The notes: generated by a model not told the origin, from the letters alone. 64,000 bases of DNA from Cohnella phaseoli (GCF_003386235.1 NZ_QRDZ01000002.1:62001-126000); one strand, 5' to 3'. Numbered from the stretch's first letter, positions 17,915 through 26,378 are shown. Made by a program: numbers and translations.

Positions 17915-19654
17915 ATGATGAAGTTTAACTCGTTCCAGAAGCTTGTCTTCTGGATTGTCGCCATGCTTATCCCGATTCTGATCCTGCACAGCTACTCGAA
18001 TCGAGTCAGCATTCGGGTCGTAGAGAATGAAATCCGGAGCGCGACGCTAAACCGGCTGAACTTCTTCGCAAGCCAGCTCGAAACGACGATCGATCAGTTG
18101 GCCTTGAACTCCGTTACGCTTATGTCCGACCCCGATTTTTCCCTGCTGAAAAATCTCGATATGATGAAAGCCTCCGAACGCGCAGCCATGATCAAAAAAA
18201 CAGATGAAAAGCTGCGGCTGCAAAGCGTCGCAAGCAACTGGGACCCCAAAATCATGCTGGTATTCCCGCAGAACGGACTGTCGATTCCTTATGGCTCCCT
18301 CCACGATCCTACGTCCGCTAACGCTGTCGACGCAACCTGGCATTATCGACAGAGCGGCGCGAAAAACCAATATGATTTCTCCATTTCAATCGCCGATCCG
18401 CTCAAAAAAATTTACAACTCCGACAAAGGGTTCATCATGACTACGACTTTTTCCAGCACGAATCTGGTCCGAATGCTGGATGAATTCAAGAGCCAAAGTC
18501 GGGGAGACCCTTTTCTCTATGCAGCCGACTCCGGCATTATCCCCAACTCCACGTCAGAGGCAGCGCTTGTCGCGGAGCTTGTTGAGCAGTTGCGGGGACA
18601 GGAGCTGGGGAGCAGCGGCAATCGGATCGTGTCGCTGAACGGCAAAAGATATTCTTTATTCTACGTCCGCTCCAATAATCTGGGCTGGCAGGCGGTCGAC
18701 TATATGCCTCTTGAGACGATTATCGCACCGATCCAAGCCAACCAGAAAATCTTCTATTATTCGGTCGCCATACTGCTCATCGGCAACATTATTCTGGTCG
18801 CTGCATTGTATCGCAACATTCGCATTCCGCTCAAGCAGCTCCTTCGCAGCTTTCAGAAGATGAAAACAGGAGATTATACGACGCGGATTTCTACGGATCG
18901 TCATACCGAATTCGGGATCGTTCACATCCAGTTCAACCAAATGGCCGAGCAGATTCAGGCGCTAATCGAAAATGTATACCAGGAACAGCTGCGCTCGCGC
19001 GAATCGCATCTTAAGCAATTGCAAGCGCAGATCAATCCTCATTTTCTGTACAACTGCTTAAATTTCGTGCATGTCATGAACCAACGCGGAGACAAAGAAG
19101 CCGTGTCGGCCATGATCTTAAACCTCGGCTCTTATTACCGTTATACGACCCGACTGGAGGAACAGGCGGCGACATTGGAAGAGGAGTTAAGCATGATCGC
19201 GAACTACTTGACGATTCAGAGCTTGCGCATGCGGCGCTTGCACTACGAGTTGGACGTTCCTGCATCTATGCAGACGGCGCGTTTACCCCGACTTACCCTG
19301 CAGCCCGTGGTGGAAAATGCCGTCATTCACGGCGTGGATCATAAACCGGGCCCTTGCGTCATTCGCATTAAAGGTGTGCAAGAGGAGCGACATTACGTCA
19401 TTATTGTCGAGGACAGCGGTATCGGCATGGACAAGGAAGGGATCTCCGGCATGAACGAGCGTCTGAAACTAAAAAAACCGCATGCATCCATGGGACTCGG
19501 CGTCTGGAATGTTCACCAGAGGTTGTCCCATCAGTTCAAGGGAGACTCGGGATTGACGGTGGAAACCTCGCCTCTTGGCGGGCTGCGTGTCGTGATTCGA
19601 TGGAACAAAGAAATGGAGGGATATGCACATGCATCAAGTGCTTATCGTGGATGA
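17915..19654 (+). CDS. YesM-family sensor histidine kinase
   Basis: 579 residues: transmembrane segment at about 10-28, extracellular sensor region to about 285, second transmembrane segment (YYSVAILLIGNIILVAALY), HAMP linker, then the His-kinase domain with NPHFLYNCLNF (phosphoacceptor His about residue 375) and an ATPase domain (VVENAVIHGV; G-box DSGIGMD). The pattern HFLYN defines the YesM/LytS class that senses extracellular sugars. Its last 26-32 bases overlap the response-regulator gene, so the two are translationally coupled. It is divergent from the frameshifted sugar importer (220 bp apart), its presumed target. Confidence 0.92.
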   Translation: MMKFNSFQKLVFWIVAMLIPILILHSYSNRVSIRVVENEIRSATLNRLNFFASQLETTIDQLALNSVTLMSDPDFSLLKNLDMMKASERAAMIKKTDEKLRLQSVASNWDPKIMLVFPQNGLSIPYGSLHDPTSANAVDATWHYRQSGAKNQYDFSISIADPLKKIYNSDKGFIMTTTFSSTNLVRMLDEFKSQSRGDPFLYAADSGIIPNSTSEAALVAELVEQLRGQELGSSGNRIVSLNGKRYSLFYVRSNNLGWQAVDYMPLETIIAPIQANQKIFYYSVAILLIGNIILVAALYRNIRIPLKQLLRSFQKMKTGDYTTRISTDRHTEFGIVHIQFNQMAEQIQALIENVYQEQLRSRESHLKQLQAQINPHFLYNCLNFVHVMNQRGDKEAVSAMILNLGSYYRYTTRLEEQAATLEEELSMIANYLTIQSLRMRRLHYELDVPASMQTARLPRLTLQPVVENAVIHGVDHKPGPCVIRIKGVQEERHYVIIVEDSGIGMDKEGISGMNERLKLKKPHASMGLGVWNVHQRLSHQFKGDSGLTVETSPLGGLRVVIRWNKEMEGYAHASSAYRG

Positions 19655-21230
19655 TGAAATGCCGGTTGTCGAAGGGCTCGTTGAAGTTGTCGATTGGGGT
19701 GCGTTGGGCATCGACGCCGTCTTCACGGCGGCCGATGGGTATGAGGCGCTCGAACTGCTCGACAAGCATGCCATTGACATCGTCATTACGGATATCCGGA
19801 TGCCGGGACTTAGCGGCTTGGAGCTCATTCGGCGCATCAAGGCGACCCGCAGCAACACGGCATGCATCGTGCTGTCGGGTTACGCAGAATTCGATTACGC
19901 CAAGCAAGCCGTAGCCAGCCAGGCTGTCGACTATATTGTGAAGCCGGTCGATTTCCGGGAGCTGGAGGAAGCCGTTCGCAAGGCGGTGTCCGCCGTGGAT
20001 TCAAGATGGATGGAGATCAGCTCCTATACGAAGGCTTCCCGGACGTTAAAGGAAAACCTTGTCTTACTGCGGGAAAAGCTGGCGTTCGATCTGATCCGGG
20101 GCATCAAATACACAGACGACGAATTGAAGAACAAGCTCGAAGAGCTTGAGCTCCCCTATGACCTTGGCGGCAATTACAGCCTGCTGCTCGTCCGGTTGGA
20201 GGAAGAGTTCAGCACGGAAAATATACAGGATCGCTCCTTGTACGAATATGCCGTCATCAACATCGTCAGCGAAATATTGGGGGCTCAGTTCAAGCTGTGG
20301 CATTGCAAGGACGAGCACGACTACCTCGTGTTCCTGCTGTGCGCCGACAGCCCCTTGCACCAAACGCAGCTCATCAACCAACTCGGGCCGGAAATTCAGC
20401 ATTGCGTCCGAACGTATTTAAAGGGCAGAGTGTCCCTTATTCTGAGTGCGGAGGACGCATTCCCGCAGCGCATCTCGGAAACGTATCAATCGCTCGTCTC
20501 TACGCTGCTCCAGACGGTCGGCCATGATCGCGATTGCTTTATTCCACCGGGGCCGATCAAAGCTGCCGATACAGGCGCCCTGCGCAGCTTGTACGAGCCG
20601 CCGTCGCTCCTCCATATGCTCGAAGCCGGAAGATGGGATGACGCTAGAGCCAAGCTGGCAGGCATCTTCGACGAACTGCAGGCGGATTGGAGCCATTCGC
20701 AGGAGCACTTGCTTGAGGCGTATTTTATGATTGCGCAATCCTTTCTTCATCTTCTGCACAAAAGCGACAAAACACTGTCCGACGTCGCTCCCGGCCATAC
20801 TCTGACCGGAGCGCTCCATCTCAAACCGTTCGCTTCCGCGCTTGAATTAAATCGCTGGGCGTTCGGCACTTTAGCCCTTATTCAAGAAGACAGCGATCTC
20901 AAGCTGCAGAACGGTCGCACTCAACTGGTCAAGAAAATAAGGGAATATATCGACGACCATTTGTCCGAAGGCATTTCCCTGCAAGATTTGGCCGAACACA
21001 TCTACCTTCATCCTTCCTACGCCGCTAAAATCTATCGTCAGGAAACCGGAGAAAGCGTCACAGACTATTTATTTCGAATCCGTATGGAACGAGCCGTGTA
21101 CCTGTTGAATCATTCAAACGAGAAAGTTCAGGATATCGCAGCCGAACTAGGTTACCAGAACACTGCCTATTTCATCAAGGTGTTCAAAGAGCATTTTCGC
21201 TTGACTCCTCATGAGTTTCGGAATAAATGA
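19629..21230 (+). CDS. YesN-family response regulator (REC + AraC HTH)
   Basis: 533 residues from the ATG at 19629, chosen because GGAGGG (19615-19620) is 8 bases away and only 2 from the ATG at 19623. An N-terminal receiver domain has the acidic pair VDDE and the phospho-acceptor in VITDIRMPG (Asp55). A long middle region of unknown fold follows, and the last ~100 residues are an AraC double helix-turn-helix (LQDLAEHIYLHPSYAAKIYRQ; DIAAELGYQNTAYFIKVFKEHF). It should activate the divergent ABC importer and possibly the downstream beta-helix gene on phosphorylation by the upstream kinase. Confidence 0.92.
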   Translation: MHQVLIVDDEMPVVEGLVEVVDWGALGIDAVFTAADGYEALELLDKHAIDIVITDIRMPGLSGLELIRRIKATRSNTACIVLSGYAEFDYAKQAVASQAVDYIVKPVDFRELEEAVRKAVSAVDSRWMEISSYTKASRTLKENLVLLREKLAFDLIRGIKYTDDELKNKLEELELPYDLGGNYSLLLVRLEEEFSTENIQDRSLYEYAVINIVSEILGAQFKLWHCKDEHDYLVFLLCADSPLHQTQLINQLGPEIQHCVRTYLKGRVSLILSAEDAFPQRISETYQSLVSTLLQTVGHDRDCFIPPGPIKAADTGALRSLYEPPSLLHMLEAGRWDDARAKLAGIFDELQADWSHSQEHLLEAYFMIAQSFLHLLHKSDKTLSDVAPGHTLTGALHLKPFASALELNRWAFGTLALIQEDSDLKLQNGRTQLVKKIREYIDDHLSEGISLQDLAEHIYLHPSYAAKIYRQETGESVTDYLFRIRMERAVYLLNHSNEKVQDIAAELGYQNTAYFIKVFKEHFRLTPHEFRNK

Positions 21231-21239
21231 GACGTGAAA

Positions 21240-21272
21240 AGGTGCCACGAGGAGAATTCCTGTGTGGCACCT
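21240..21272 (+). terminator. hairpin after response regulator
   Basis: AGGTGCCAC (21240-21248) pairs perfectly with GTGGCACCT (21264-21272). It lies 9 bp after the stop codon but lacks a T-run, so termination is plausible rather than certain. The following 100 bp up to the TetR stop show nothing else. Confidence 0.5.
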
Positions 21273-21379
21273 CCGTTACTAAAAAGACGATGATACGAAG
21301 AGCAAACAGAAGAGACTAACACGGCGAGTATAATTAGTACTAAAATCCTCCCCTCTTTCTATAAAAATCCTAAAAGTTT

Positions 21380-22048
21380 CTACGAATACAGCATCCGCAT
21401 GATTATGTCTGTATAAGGATAATGTTGCTCATATTCTTCTGGCTTGTCGAGTGCAAGCGTAGTTAAGCCTTGGATAGATTGGAAGATCATCAAGGCCAAT
21501 TTGGGAGGCGGATCTGAAGCAAACTCTCCGTTTTTTTGGCCCTCAACAATCAATTGCAATACAATCTCATGCACGGTCTGAACTCGTTTCATCATCAGTT
21601 CCTGCAAATCCTTGGCTTTTGAATCATTGTTTTTTAGATTTTTGAAAATCCTCCGCATGATTTCAAGTTCGTTGCCGGACGACGAGGTTTCCTTCGCAGC
21701 CTGTACAGTAATTCCGAATTGTTTAATTTGATCCTGCCTGAATTTAAGCATGCTGGAGATCAGCATTTCCAGACGCTGCGCAGCCGTATCCCCGGATTGC
21801 ATGAGCTGCTGGAATATATCCAAATCAGATTGGATAGTTTGACCTAACAGTTCACAAAAAATAGCTTCTTTGTTCACGAAGTAATGATAAATCAAGCCTG
21901 GACTTACGCTAGCAGCAGAGGCAATATCTGTGATTGTAGTTGACCAGCCTTTGCGGGCAAAGATGTTTTTCGCCGCTTCCAGGATGCTTATACGCTGTGC
22001 CTCTCTTACACGTTTATTTTCTTCTTCCGTTCGTGGAATTGTTATCAC
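21380..22048 (-). CDS. TetR/AcrR-family transcriptional regulator
   Basis: 222 residues. N-terminal helix-turn-helix: ILEAAKNIFARKGWSTTITDIASAASVSPGLIYHYFVNKEAIF, the standard TetR_N signature; the C-terminal ~150 residues are all-helical ligand-binding/dimerisation. The start is GTG 22048, with GGAG almost touching it, so translation may be weak. It is the last gene of a minus-strand group after the Old Yellow Enzyme and TIM-barrel genes, and a 17-bp near-palindrome just upstream of it resembles one upstream of the first gene, implying autoregulation and repression of the group by an electrophile or similar ligand. Confidence 0.9.
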   Translation of the reverse strand: MITIPRTEEENKRVREAQRISILEAAKNIFARKGWSTTITDIASAASVSPGLIYHYFVNKEAIFCELLGQTIQSDLDIFQQLMQSGDTAAQRLEMLISSMLKFRQDQIKQFGITVQAAKETSSSGNELEIMRRIFKNLKNNDSKAKDLQELMMKRVQTVHEIVLQLIVEGQKNGEFASDPPPKLALMIFQSIQGLTTLALDKPEEYEQHYPYTDIIMRMLYS

Positions 22049-22059
22049 TCCATTAATGA

Positions 22060-22076
22060 TTAAATAGTTTATTCAA
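22060..22076. promoter_or_regulatory. putative TetR operator upstream of the tetR gene
   Basis: On the minus strand it reads TTGAATAAACTATTTAA, matching 14 of 17 positions of the perfect palindrome upstream of the Old Yellow Enzyme gene (24375-24391). It lies 12 bp before the tetR start. Confidence 0.55.
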
Positions 22077-22132
22077 CTATAAAACCATTATTATACCGCC
22101 ACCTTACTTTGTCAATCTCAAGCAAGATGCGA

Positions 22133-23152
22133 TCAACCGCGATAGTAGTCAGCGAGGGTGGCAAATGCCATCTTGGGTTCCCAAGGCAGATCGGAATACG
22201 TATAACCCATACGGTCTTCAAATACCTTCACAATCCCGAAGCTGGCCATATCCAAGTCTTCTTGCGGGTCACTGCGGTGTGGTAGATGATAATAAGCGAA
22301 AGAACATACAAACGTATAGTCGACCCCTTCCCTGTTGTAAATGTCCAGCAGTTCATGAATGTATGCGGCTTGTTCAGCCTCGTCACGGATATAGTTGCCG
22401 TTGAGTCTGAGCGGTCTGCCTGCATCGTCCCATACAATGATCTTGTCGCCGCGTCCCCCCAGGTCAGCCGCACCGCGGTAGGTGGTGCACCCGAATTCAG
22501 TTATCGCTACAGGTTTTCCTCCGGCCAGCAAAGCTCGCGTGCCAGCGATAATTTGGTCGGCAACCTCAGCCGACCTGTATCCTCCATCGGTCGAGATGAT
22601 GTCAAAGGGCGACCAATCCACCCCTTCAAAAGGAAGCGAGGCATAGCTGAGCTTCCCACCGAATTTTTCCCGGACAAGCGCAACGACTTTGCTTAAAAAC
22701 TCATTAATCTGCAAGGGTATTGTAGTCAATACCTCGCGAAGCCTCTCTGGAGCAGCAAACAAGGATAGTCTTTCTTGAAGTGTTTCACCGGGCAGAAACC
22801 CGACAGTAAAAATGCTAATCTCAGATCCGGTGAGAAATACGACCTCCGCTCCCAGTTGACGTATCCGCTCGGCACGCTCTGCACAATCGACGATAAAATC
22901 GAATTGCTCGTCAATGGTCAGACCGCATGTGAAAGGGCAAAACCACACTTCCAATCCGGCAATGGCTGCTAATCTGGCTGCCATCTCCAAACGATCCGCA
23001 TCGCCGCCAGTGACACGGACCGCATTGCAGTGCAGGTCTTCCCGAATAATGCGCATCTCGCGCTCGACGATTGTGGCATTAAAGCTCTCACGGGTAATGG
23101 TGCCCGACTCATTAATAAATCCTGTCTCATACGTAATACCTTTTCCTCGCAT
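22133..23152 (-). CDS. TIM-barrel, glycosidase-like protein of unknown function
   Basis: 339 residues from an ATG with an excellent AAGGAGG site. The order of features looks like a (beta/alpha)8 barrel: NAVRVTGGDADRLEMAARLAAIAGLEVWFCPF near the start, VVFLTGSEISIF, FDIISTDGGYR, and ITEFGCTTYRGAADLGGRGD; Glu residues at barrel strand ends (GSEIS, ITEFG) fit the two-acid arrangement of clan-A glycoside hydrolases. I do not recognise a characterised member; similar proteins are sometimes given misleading names in databases. There is no signal peptide, so it is cytoplasmic. It lies 40 bp after the Old Yellow Enzyme gene and shares its TetR control, which hints at a role in metabolising the same compound. 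Confidence 0.7.
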   Translation of the reverse strand: MRGKGITYETGFINESGTITRESFNATIVEREMRIIREDLHCNAVRVTGGDADRLEMAARLAAIAGLEVWFCPFTCGLTIDEQFDFIVDCAERAERIRQLGAEVVFLTGSEISIFTVGFLPGETLQERLSLFAAPERLREVLTTIPLQINEFLSKVVALVREKFGGKLSYASLPFEGVDWSPFDIISTDGGYRSAEVADQIIAGTRALLAGGKPVAITEFGCTTYRGAADLGGRGDKIIVWDDAGRPLRLNGNYIRDEAEQAAYIHELLDIYNREGVDYTFVCSFAYYHLPHRSDPQEDLDMASFGIVKVFEDRMGYTYSDLPWEPKMAFATLADYYRG

Positions 23153-23192
23153 TGAAATTTCCTCCTTGGTATGAAAATTGCTCATCGTTAAC

Positions 23193-24308
23193 TCATGCTT
23201 CCGTTTCGACCGGGAACCATCCGGGGACACGCATAATAATTCCCCACAACGAATCGGGTATCTCCAAATGGAGTTGATCAGTCATAGCTAGCTTTGTTTT
23301 GATGTCGTCTTCGCGCCCTTGCGCTATTTTCTTCAACCATTCAGGGTCCATAATAAGTTCTCTCCCTAGAGCAATCAGAGGGACCCCCGTTTGTAATGCC
23401 TGAGCGGCATTTTCAGCTGTACGAATCGACCCGACCCCGATAATTGGAAGATTGCCGGCGGTTTCTTTAATGATTTCAAGGCACGGTCGAGTGTCGCCAT
23501 TAGCGCACTGAGGACCCGACCAAATGTCATTTTGCGCAACATGGAGGTAATCCATTTTCTTCAACGCAAGAGCTTGGACGAGCGCCAACGTGTCATCCAT
23601 CGTAATGCCCGGCGTCCCGGCTTCTTCAGGTGTTATCCGATAACCAACGATAAATGTTTTTTTGGCATGCAGTTGGACGATACGTCTAACCTCATCTACC
23701 ACTGCTAAAGGGAATCTCATTCGTTCGTTCCTTGATCCTCCCCATTGGTCATTACGCCTATTAGCATGGGGCGAATAGAACTGTTCAATGAGAAATCCGT
23801 TGGCACCGTGGATTTCCACTCCGTCAAACCCCGCTTCAATCGCTCGTCTTGTCGCCTCGCCGAAAGCACGGATAATGTCAGGGATTTCTTCGGCGGTCAA
23901 CTCACGCGGGACAATAGCACCTTCTTTAGGTTCTGGGACGGAGCTCGGACCCACAATATCATCTATAAACTGCGGACATTTGCGGCCGCCATGAGCGATT
24001 TGCAATACAGCTTTTGTGCCTACGCTCTGAATCGCAGAAGCGAGATTTCGCAAACTCGGAATCAACTCGTCTCGGTCGGCCGCTGCTGATCCCGGAAAGC
24101 CTCCGTTTGCCATAACCGATGCCGAACCCGTTATAAGCATAGCGATCCCTCTTGCACGTCGTACATAATATTTGATTTCGACTTCTGAAACAGAGCCGTC
24201 CAAATGGGACGCCGTATGGGTCATTGGCGCCATCACAATTCTGTTTTTTAGCTGAACTCCACTCGGCAGATCAAAAGGTTCGAACAGCGGTAGAAACTCA
24301 TCCTTCAA
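23193..24308 (-). CDS. NADH:flavin oxidoreductase, Old Yellow Enzyme family
   Basis: 371 residues starting at a TTG with AAGGG 6 bases upstream. FMN-barrel landmarks: LKNRIVMAPMTHT near residue 22, AVLQIAHGGRK (about 100), FDGVEIHGANGFLIEQFYSPHANRRNDQWGG (about 170-200) with the substrate-binding His/Asn pair HGAN, and NLPIIGVGSIRTAENA near the C-terminus, where phosphate of FMN binds. These enzymes reduce C=C bonds of enones, nitro groups or related electrophiles using NAD(P)H. It heads a three-gene unit with a TIM-barrel protein and TetR, and is preceded by a perfect palindromic operator. Confidence 0.9.
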   Translation of the reverse strand: MKDEFLPLFEPFDLPSGVQLKNRIVMAPMTHTASHLDGSVSEVEIKYYVRRARGIAMLITGSASVMANGGFPGSAAADRDELIPSLRNLASAIQSVGTKAVLQIAHGGRKCPQFIDDIVGPSSVPEPKEGAIVPRELTAEEIPDIIRAFGEATRRAIEAGFDGVEIHGANGFLIEQFYSPHANRRNDQWGGSRNERMRFPLAVVDEVRRIVQLHAKKTFIVGYRITPEEAGTPGITMDDTLALVQALALKKMDYLHVAQNDIWSGPQCANGDTRPCLEIIKETAGNLPIIGVGSIRTAENAAQALQTGVPLIALGRELIMDPEWLKKIAQGREDDIKTKLAMTDQLHLEIPDSLWGIIMRVPGWFPVETEA

Positions 24309-24374
24309 ATGAATCCCTTCATTTCCTTAAAATTTAGGAGCGCTAAATCTTCCTGCAATACCCCCGTTTTTTGA

Positions 24375-24391
24375 TTGAATAATTTATTCAA
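24375..24391. promoter_or_regulatory. putative TetR operator upstream of Old Yellow Enzyme gene
   Basis: TTGAATAATTTATTCAA is a perfect 17-bp palindrome 66 bp before the TTG start, and is closely repeated before the tetR gene at the end of the same unit. Confidence 0.6.
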
Positions 24392-24544
24392 TATAAACAT
24401 TATGTCACCGCCTCTTCACCTTGTCAAATCCCTCATCCTTTTCTGGATAGTTGCATTGCAACAACGCTTCCGGATCCATGGCATGAATATCCTCCTCTCC
24501 AATCATTACCGCTCGATGCTCACGTTTCGCTGAACCAGCTGATC

Positions 24545-24706
24545 CTATGTGAGTCCGTCCCTTTCCAGTTGGCGGACCGTCTGGGTTGGCATTTTTCAGG
24601 TGATACCCTCAATATTTTGCTTCAAATCAGCATACCGTTTGGGCTCACCCTCCACTTCATAGAAAATGAGTTCCGTCCACCTTATGACATCTTTCAAAAG
24701 TTTCAT
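24545..24706 (-). pseudogene. decayed HxlR-family transcriptional regulator
   Basis: Reading from an ATG at 24706 gives WTELIFYEVEGEPKRYADLK then QNIEGIT, a TGA stop at 24598-24596, KMPTQTVRQLERDGLT, and a TAG stop at 24547-24545. This is the core winged helix of HxlR proteins (W-T-L-I-Y-E...PKRFNELK..I.GIS.KMLTQ.LRELE.DGL) with two in-frame stops and no recognisable C-terminal wing afterwards. The N-terminal Cys-containing part is also missing. HxlR proteins often control flavin reductases, which fits its place upstream of the Old Yellow Enzyme gene. Between it and 24391 there is no other recognisable gene; a second frame stays open to a TGA near 24420 but has no start or ribosome site. Confidence 0.7.
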
Positions 24707-24747
24707 CTGCACAGGTCATGAGCAACCCTTTGCAAAATCCCGAGTAT

Positions 24748-24790
24748 GCAAAAAGCTCTTGAACTGTCCCGAGGACAAATTCAAGAGCTT
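24748..24790 (-). terminator. terminator downstream of tRNA-Leu
   Basis: AAGCTCTTGAA (24753-24763) pairs perfectly with 24780-24790; on the minus strand the hairpin ends in TTTTT, 14 bp beyond the tRNA 3' end. Confidence 0.8.
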
Positions 24791-24803
24791 GTTATAATTA
24801 AGG

Positions 24804-24890
24804 TGGTGCGGTCAAGAGGACTCGAACCTCCACGGTATTGCTACCACTGGCACCTGAAGCCAGCGCGTCTGCCAATTCCGCCATGACCGC
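24804..24890 (-). tRNA. tRNA-Leu (anticodon CAG)
   Basis: 87-nt class II tRNA read on the minus strand. The acceptor stem GCGGTCA pairs with TGACCGC, CCA is encoded, the anticodon stem CTGGC/GCCAG holds the loop TTCAGGT with anticodon CAG, there is a long variable arm, and the T-arm has GTTCGAGTCC. It reads CUG leucine codons. Confidence 0.95.
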
Positions 24891-24973
24891 ATATTGTTGT
24901 GAGCTTCGCGCTTGGTCATCTGCACCGTTAGTGCTTGAGGCGGTGGGAGTTCCTTATCGAAATCACGTATATT

Positions 24974-25003
24974 AAAATAGCACAAATTTCCGAGCGAAGT
25001 CAA
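24974..25003 (-). promoter_or_regulatory. probable promoter of tRNA-Leu
   Basis: On the minus strand TTGACT (25003-24998) is followed after 18 bases by TATTTT (24979-24974), giving a leader of about 75 nt before the tRNA. Confidence 0.45.
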
Positions 25004-25050
25004 GCAGACACGCCAATGTTCTAATTTTCAGTTAATATTGACATCCTCGC

Positions 25051-25266
25051 TCATTCGAGAGACCAATTGCGTTCTTCGCTGGCAAGTTGGATCGGATATG
25101 ACCGTTTCACCTTGATGACCCTGCGATTAGGCCGGCGAATCAATACATATTCATCGTCCCAAGCGACGACGATCCCTCTTATGTCGTTTTCTGCAAGCGC
25201 GTCGCGCACGACCCGAATCTTCGTTCCGTCCACCCGCAGCTTGTCCAACTGTTCGTCATTCAACAT
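25051..25266 (-). CDS. conserved small protein, unknown function
   Basis: 71 residues, charged and probably a small beta barrel: GTKIRVVRDALAENDIRGIVVAWDDEYVLIRRPNRRVIKVKRSYPIQ looks like an SH3-like or KOW-like strand pattern. AGGAGG lies 8 bases before the ATG, so it is surely translated. No signal or membrane segment. I recognise it only as a Bacillales-type hypothetical; the basic strands would allow nucleic-acid contact, but that is a guess. It follows the 111-residue protein gene on the same strand after a hairpin. Confidence 0.75.
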   Translation of the reverse strand: MLNDEQLDKLRVDGTKIRVVRDALAENDIRGIVVAWDDEYVLIRRPNRRVIKVKRSYPIQLASEERNWSLE

Positions 25267-25297
25267 AATGCTTCATCCTCCTTCGTCCGCTGACGCA

Positions 25298-25333
25298 GGA
25301 AAACCCGCAAGACAAAAGTCGAGCGGGTTTTCC
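25298..25333 (-). terminator. hairpin after the 111-residue protein gene
   Basis: GGAAAACCCGC (25298-25308) pairs perfectly with GCGGGTTTTCC (25323-25333). The T-stretch on the minus strand lies inside the stem, so it is a moderate terminator for the gene ending at 25354. Confidence 0.6.
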
Positions 25334-25353
25334 GGTGTCGTCGCCGGCTCTTG

Positions 25354-25689
25354 TTACCCGACGTGTTCCTTCGAATCGTTCGTTTCGTACCAGCAGTCGA
25401 GCACTTTGCTGGACATAACTCTTCCCTGCACGTATTCTGCCTGGTGGGATGCAAAGTTATCCGTCCATGGAAGCTCCAGTTCCTCGCAAAGCTTCACGAT
25501 CGTGAGCAACTCCGACCAGGCGACATACCGTTTGTACCAGAAAAATTGCGGATGTTCAATCATATAAGGATACAGATCGTCAAACTCCGTATGCTTGCAA
25601 TCGAGCGCGCGCTCGAAATGAATTTTAGCCTCTTCCAGCTTGTTCAGGAAGAAGTCGACCGGCAAATTGACTGGATTCGAGTTTTCCAT
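25354..25689 (-). CDS. conserved protein of unknown function, 111 residues
   Basis: Starts at the ATG 25689 behind GGGGAGG (9-base spacing). Sequence is soluble, helix-rich and acidic: LPVDFFLNKLEEAKIHFERALDCKHTEFDDLYPYMIEHPQFFWYKRYVAWSELLTIVKLCEELELPW. It resembles small Bacillales hypotheticals and has no motif I can name. The gene is 83 bp downstream of xpt on the same strand and might share its transcript. Confidence 0.7.
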   Translation of the reverse strand: MENSNPVNLPVDFFLNKLEEAKIHFERALDCKHTEFDDLYPYMIEHPQFFWYKRYVAWSELLTIVKLCEELELPWTDNFASHQAEYVQGRVMSSKVLDCWYETNDSKEHVG

Positions 25690-25772
25690 TGCTGTTCGCC
25701 TCCCCATCTGCAGAATAATCCTATTATACGTTATTGCCGCCAAGATCGGAAGGTCGGAAGCCGCCCGATTTG

Positions 25773-26345
25773 CTAATCTTCGAATGTAATCGTGTTGTTT
25801 TCCAGGGATTGGATCTTCACAAGCGTCTCCACGCGATATCCAAGCTCCCGTAGCGCCTTGCCGCCCGCCTGAAACGATTTCTCGATGACGATGCCGATCC
25901 CGTTCAGCTTAGCTCCGGATTGCTCAATGATTTTGATCAATCCGCGCGCCGCATCGCCATTGGCGATAATGTCGTCGATGAACAGTACGGTGTCGTTCTC
26001 GCTCAGCAGGTGACGGGATACGATCAGATCCGTAACGATACCTTTAGTAAAAGAAGGAACCCGCTCGCAATAAGCATCGGATTCGCCGATCAGCGTCTTC
26101 TTCCTGCGTGCAAACACTAGCGGAACGCCAAGCTGCAGCGCGGTAGCGAACGCGACGGGAATGCCCGAGGATTCCACCGTAATCACCTTCGTAATCGGCT
26201 CCCCGGCGAATCTCAAAGCGAATTCCTTGCCCATCTCCATCGTCAATTGCGGATCGACGCTATGGTTGAGCAGAGAATCCAACTTCAACACCCCTGCATT
26301 TATGACGCTAGCCTCTTTCAAAATTCTTTCCTTGAGAATCTCCAT
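25773..26345 (-). CDS. xpt: xanthine phosphoribosyltransferase
   Basis: 190 residues, close to the B. subtilis enzyme (194). It converts xanthine and PRPP to XMP in purine salvage. The PRPP loop is seen as VLFIDDIIANGDAARGLIKII (about 125-145), and the purine-binding region includes ITVESSGIPVAFATALQLGVPLVFARRKK. Start at ATG 26345 behind GGTGGAG. In B. subtilis xpt is paired with pbuX under a purine riboswitch; here there is no pbuX next to it and I see no purine riboswitch in the 250-bp leader, only a plausible promoter. Confidence 0.93.
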   Translation of the reverse strand: MEILKERILKEASVINAGVLKLDSLLNHSVDPQLTMEMGKEFALRFAGEPITKVITVESSGIPVAFATALQLGVPLVFARRKKTLIGESDAYCERVPSFTKGIVTDLIVSRHLLSENDTVLFIDDIIANGDAARGLIKIIEQSGAKLNGIGIVIEKSFQAGGKALRELGYRVETLVKIQSLENNTITFED

Positions 26346-26378
26346 CGTCTTCTCCACCACCCGTTGTCGTTTCCGTTT

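Noticed and set aside
22133..23152. Phage-defence (abortive infection) protein
   Set aside because: Some similar proteins may carry that name, but the sequence looks like a TIM-barrel enzyme and lies in an enzyme operon with TetR control; no defence neighbours are present.
24812..25003. 63-residue ORF
   Set aside because: It is a reading through tRNA-Leu and its promoter.
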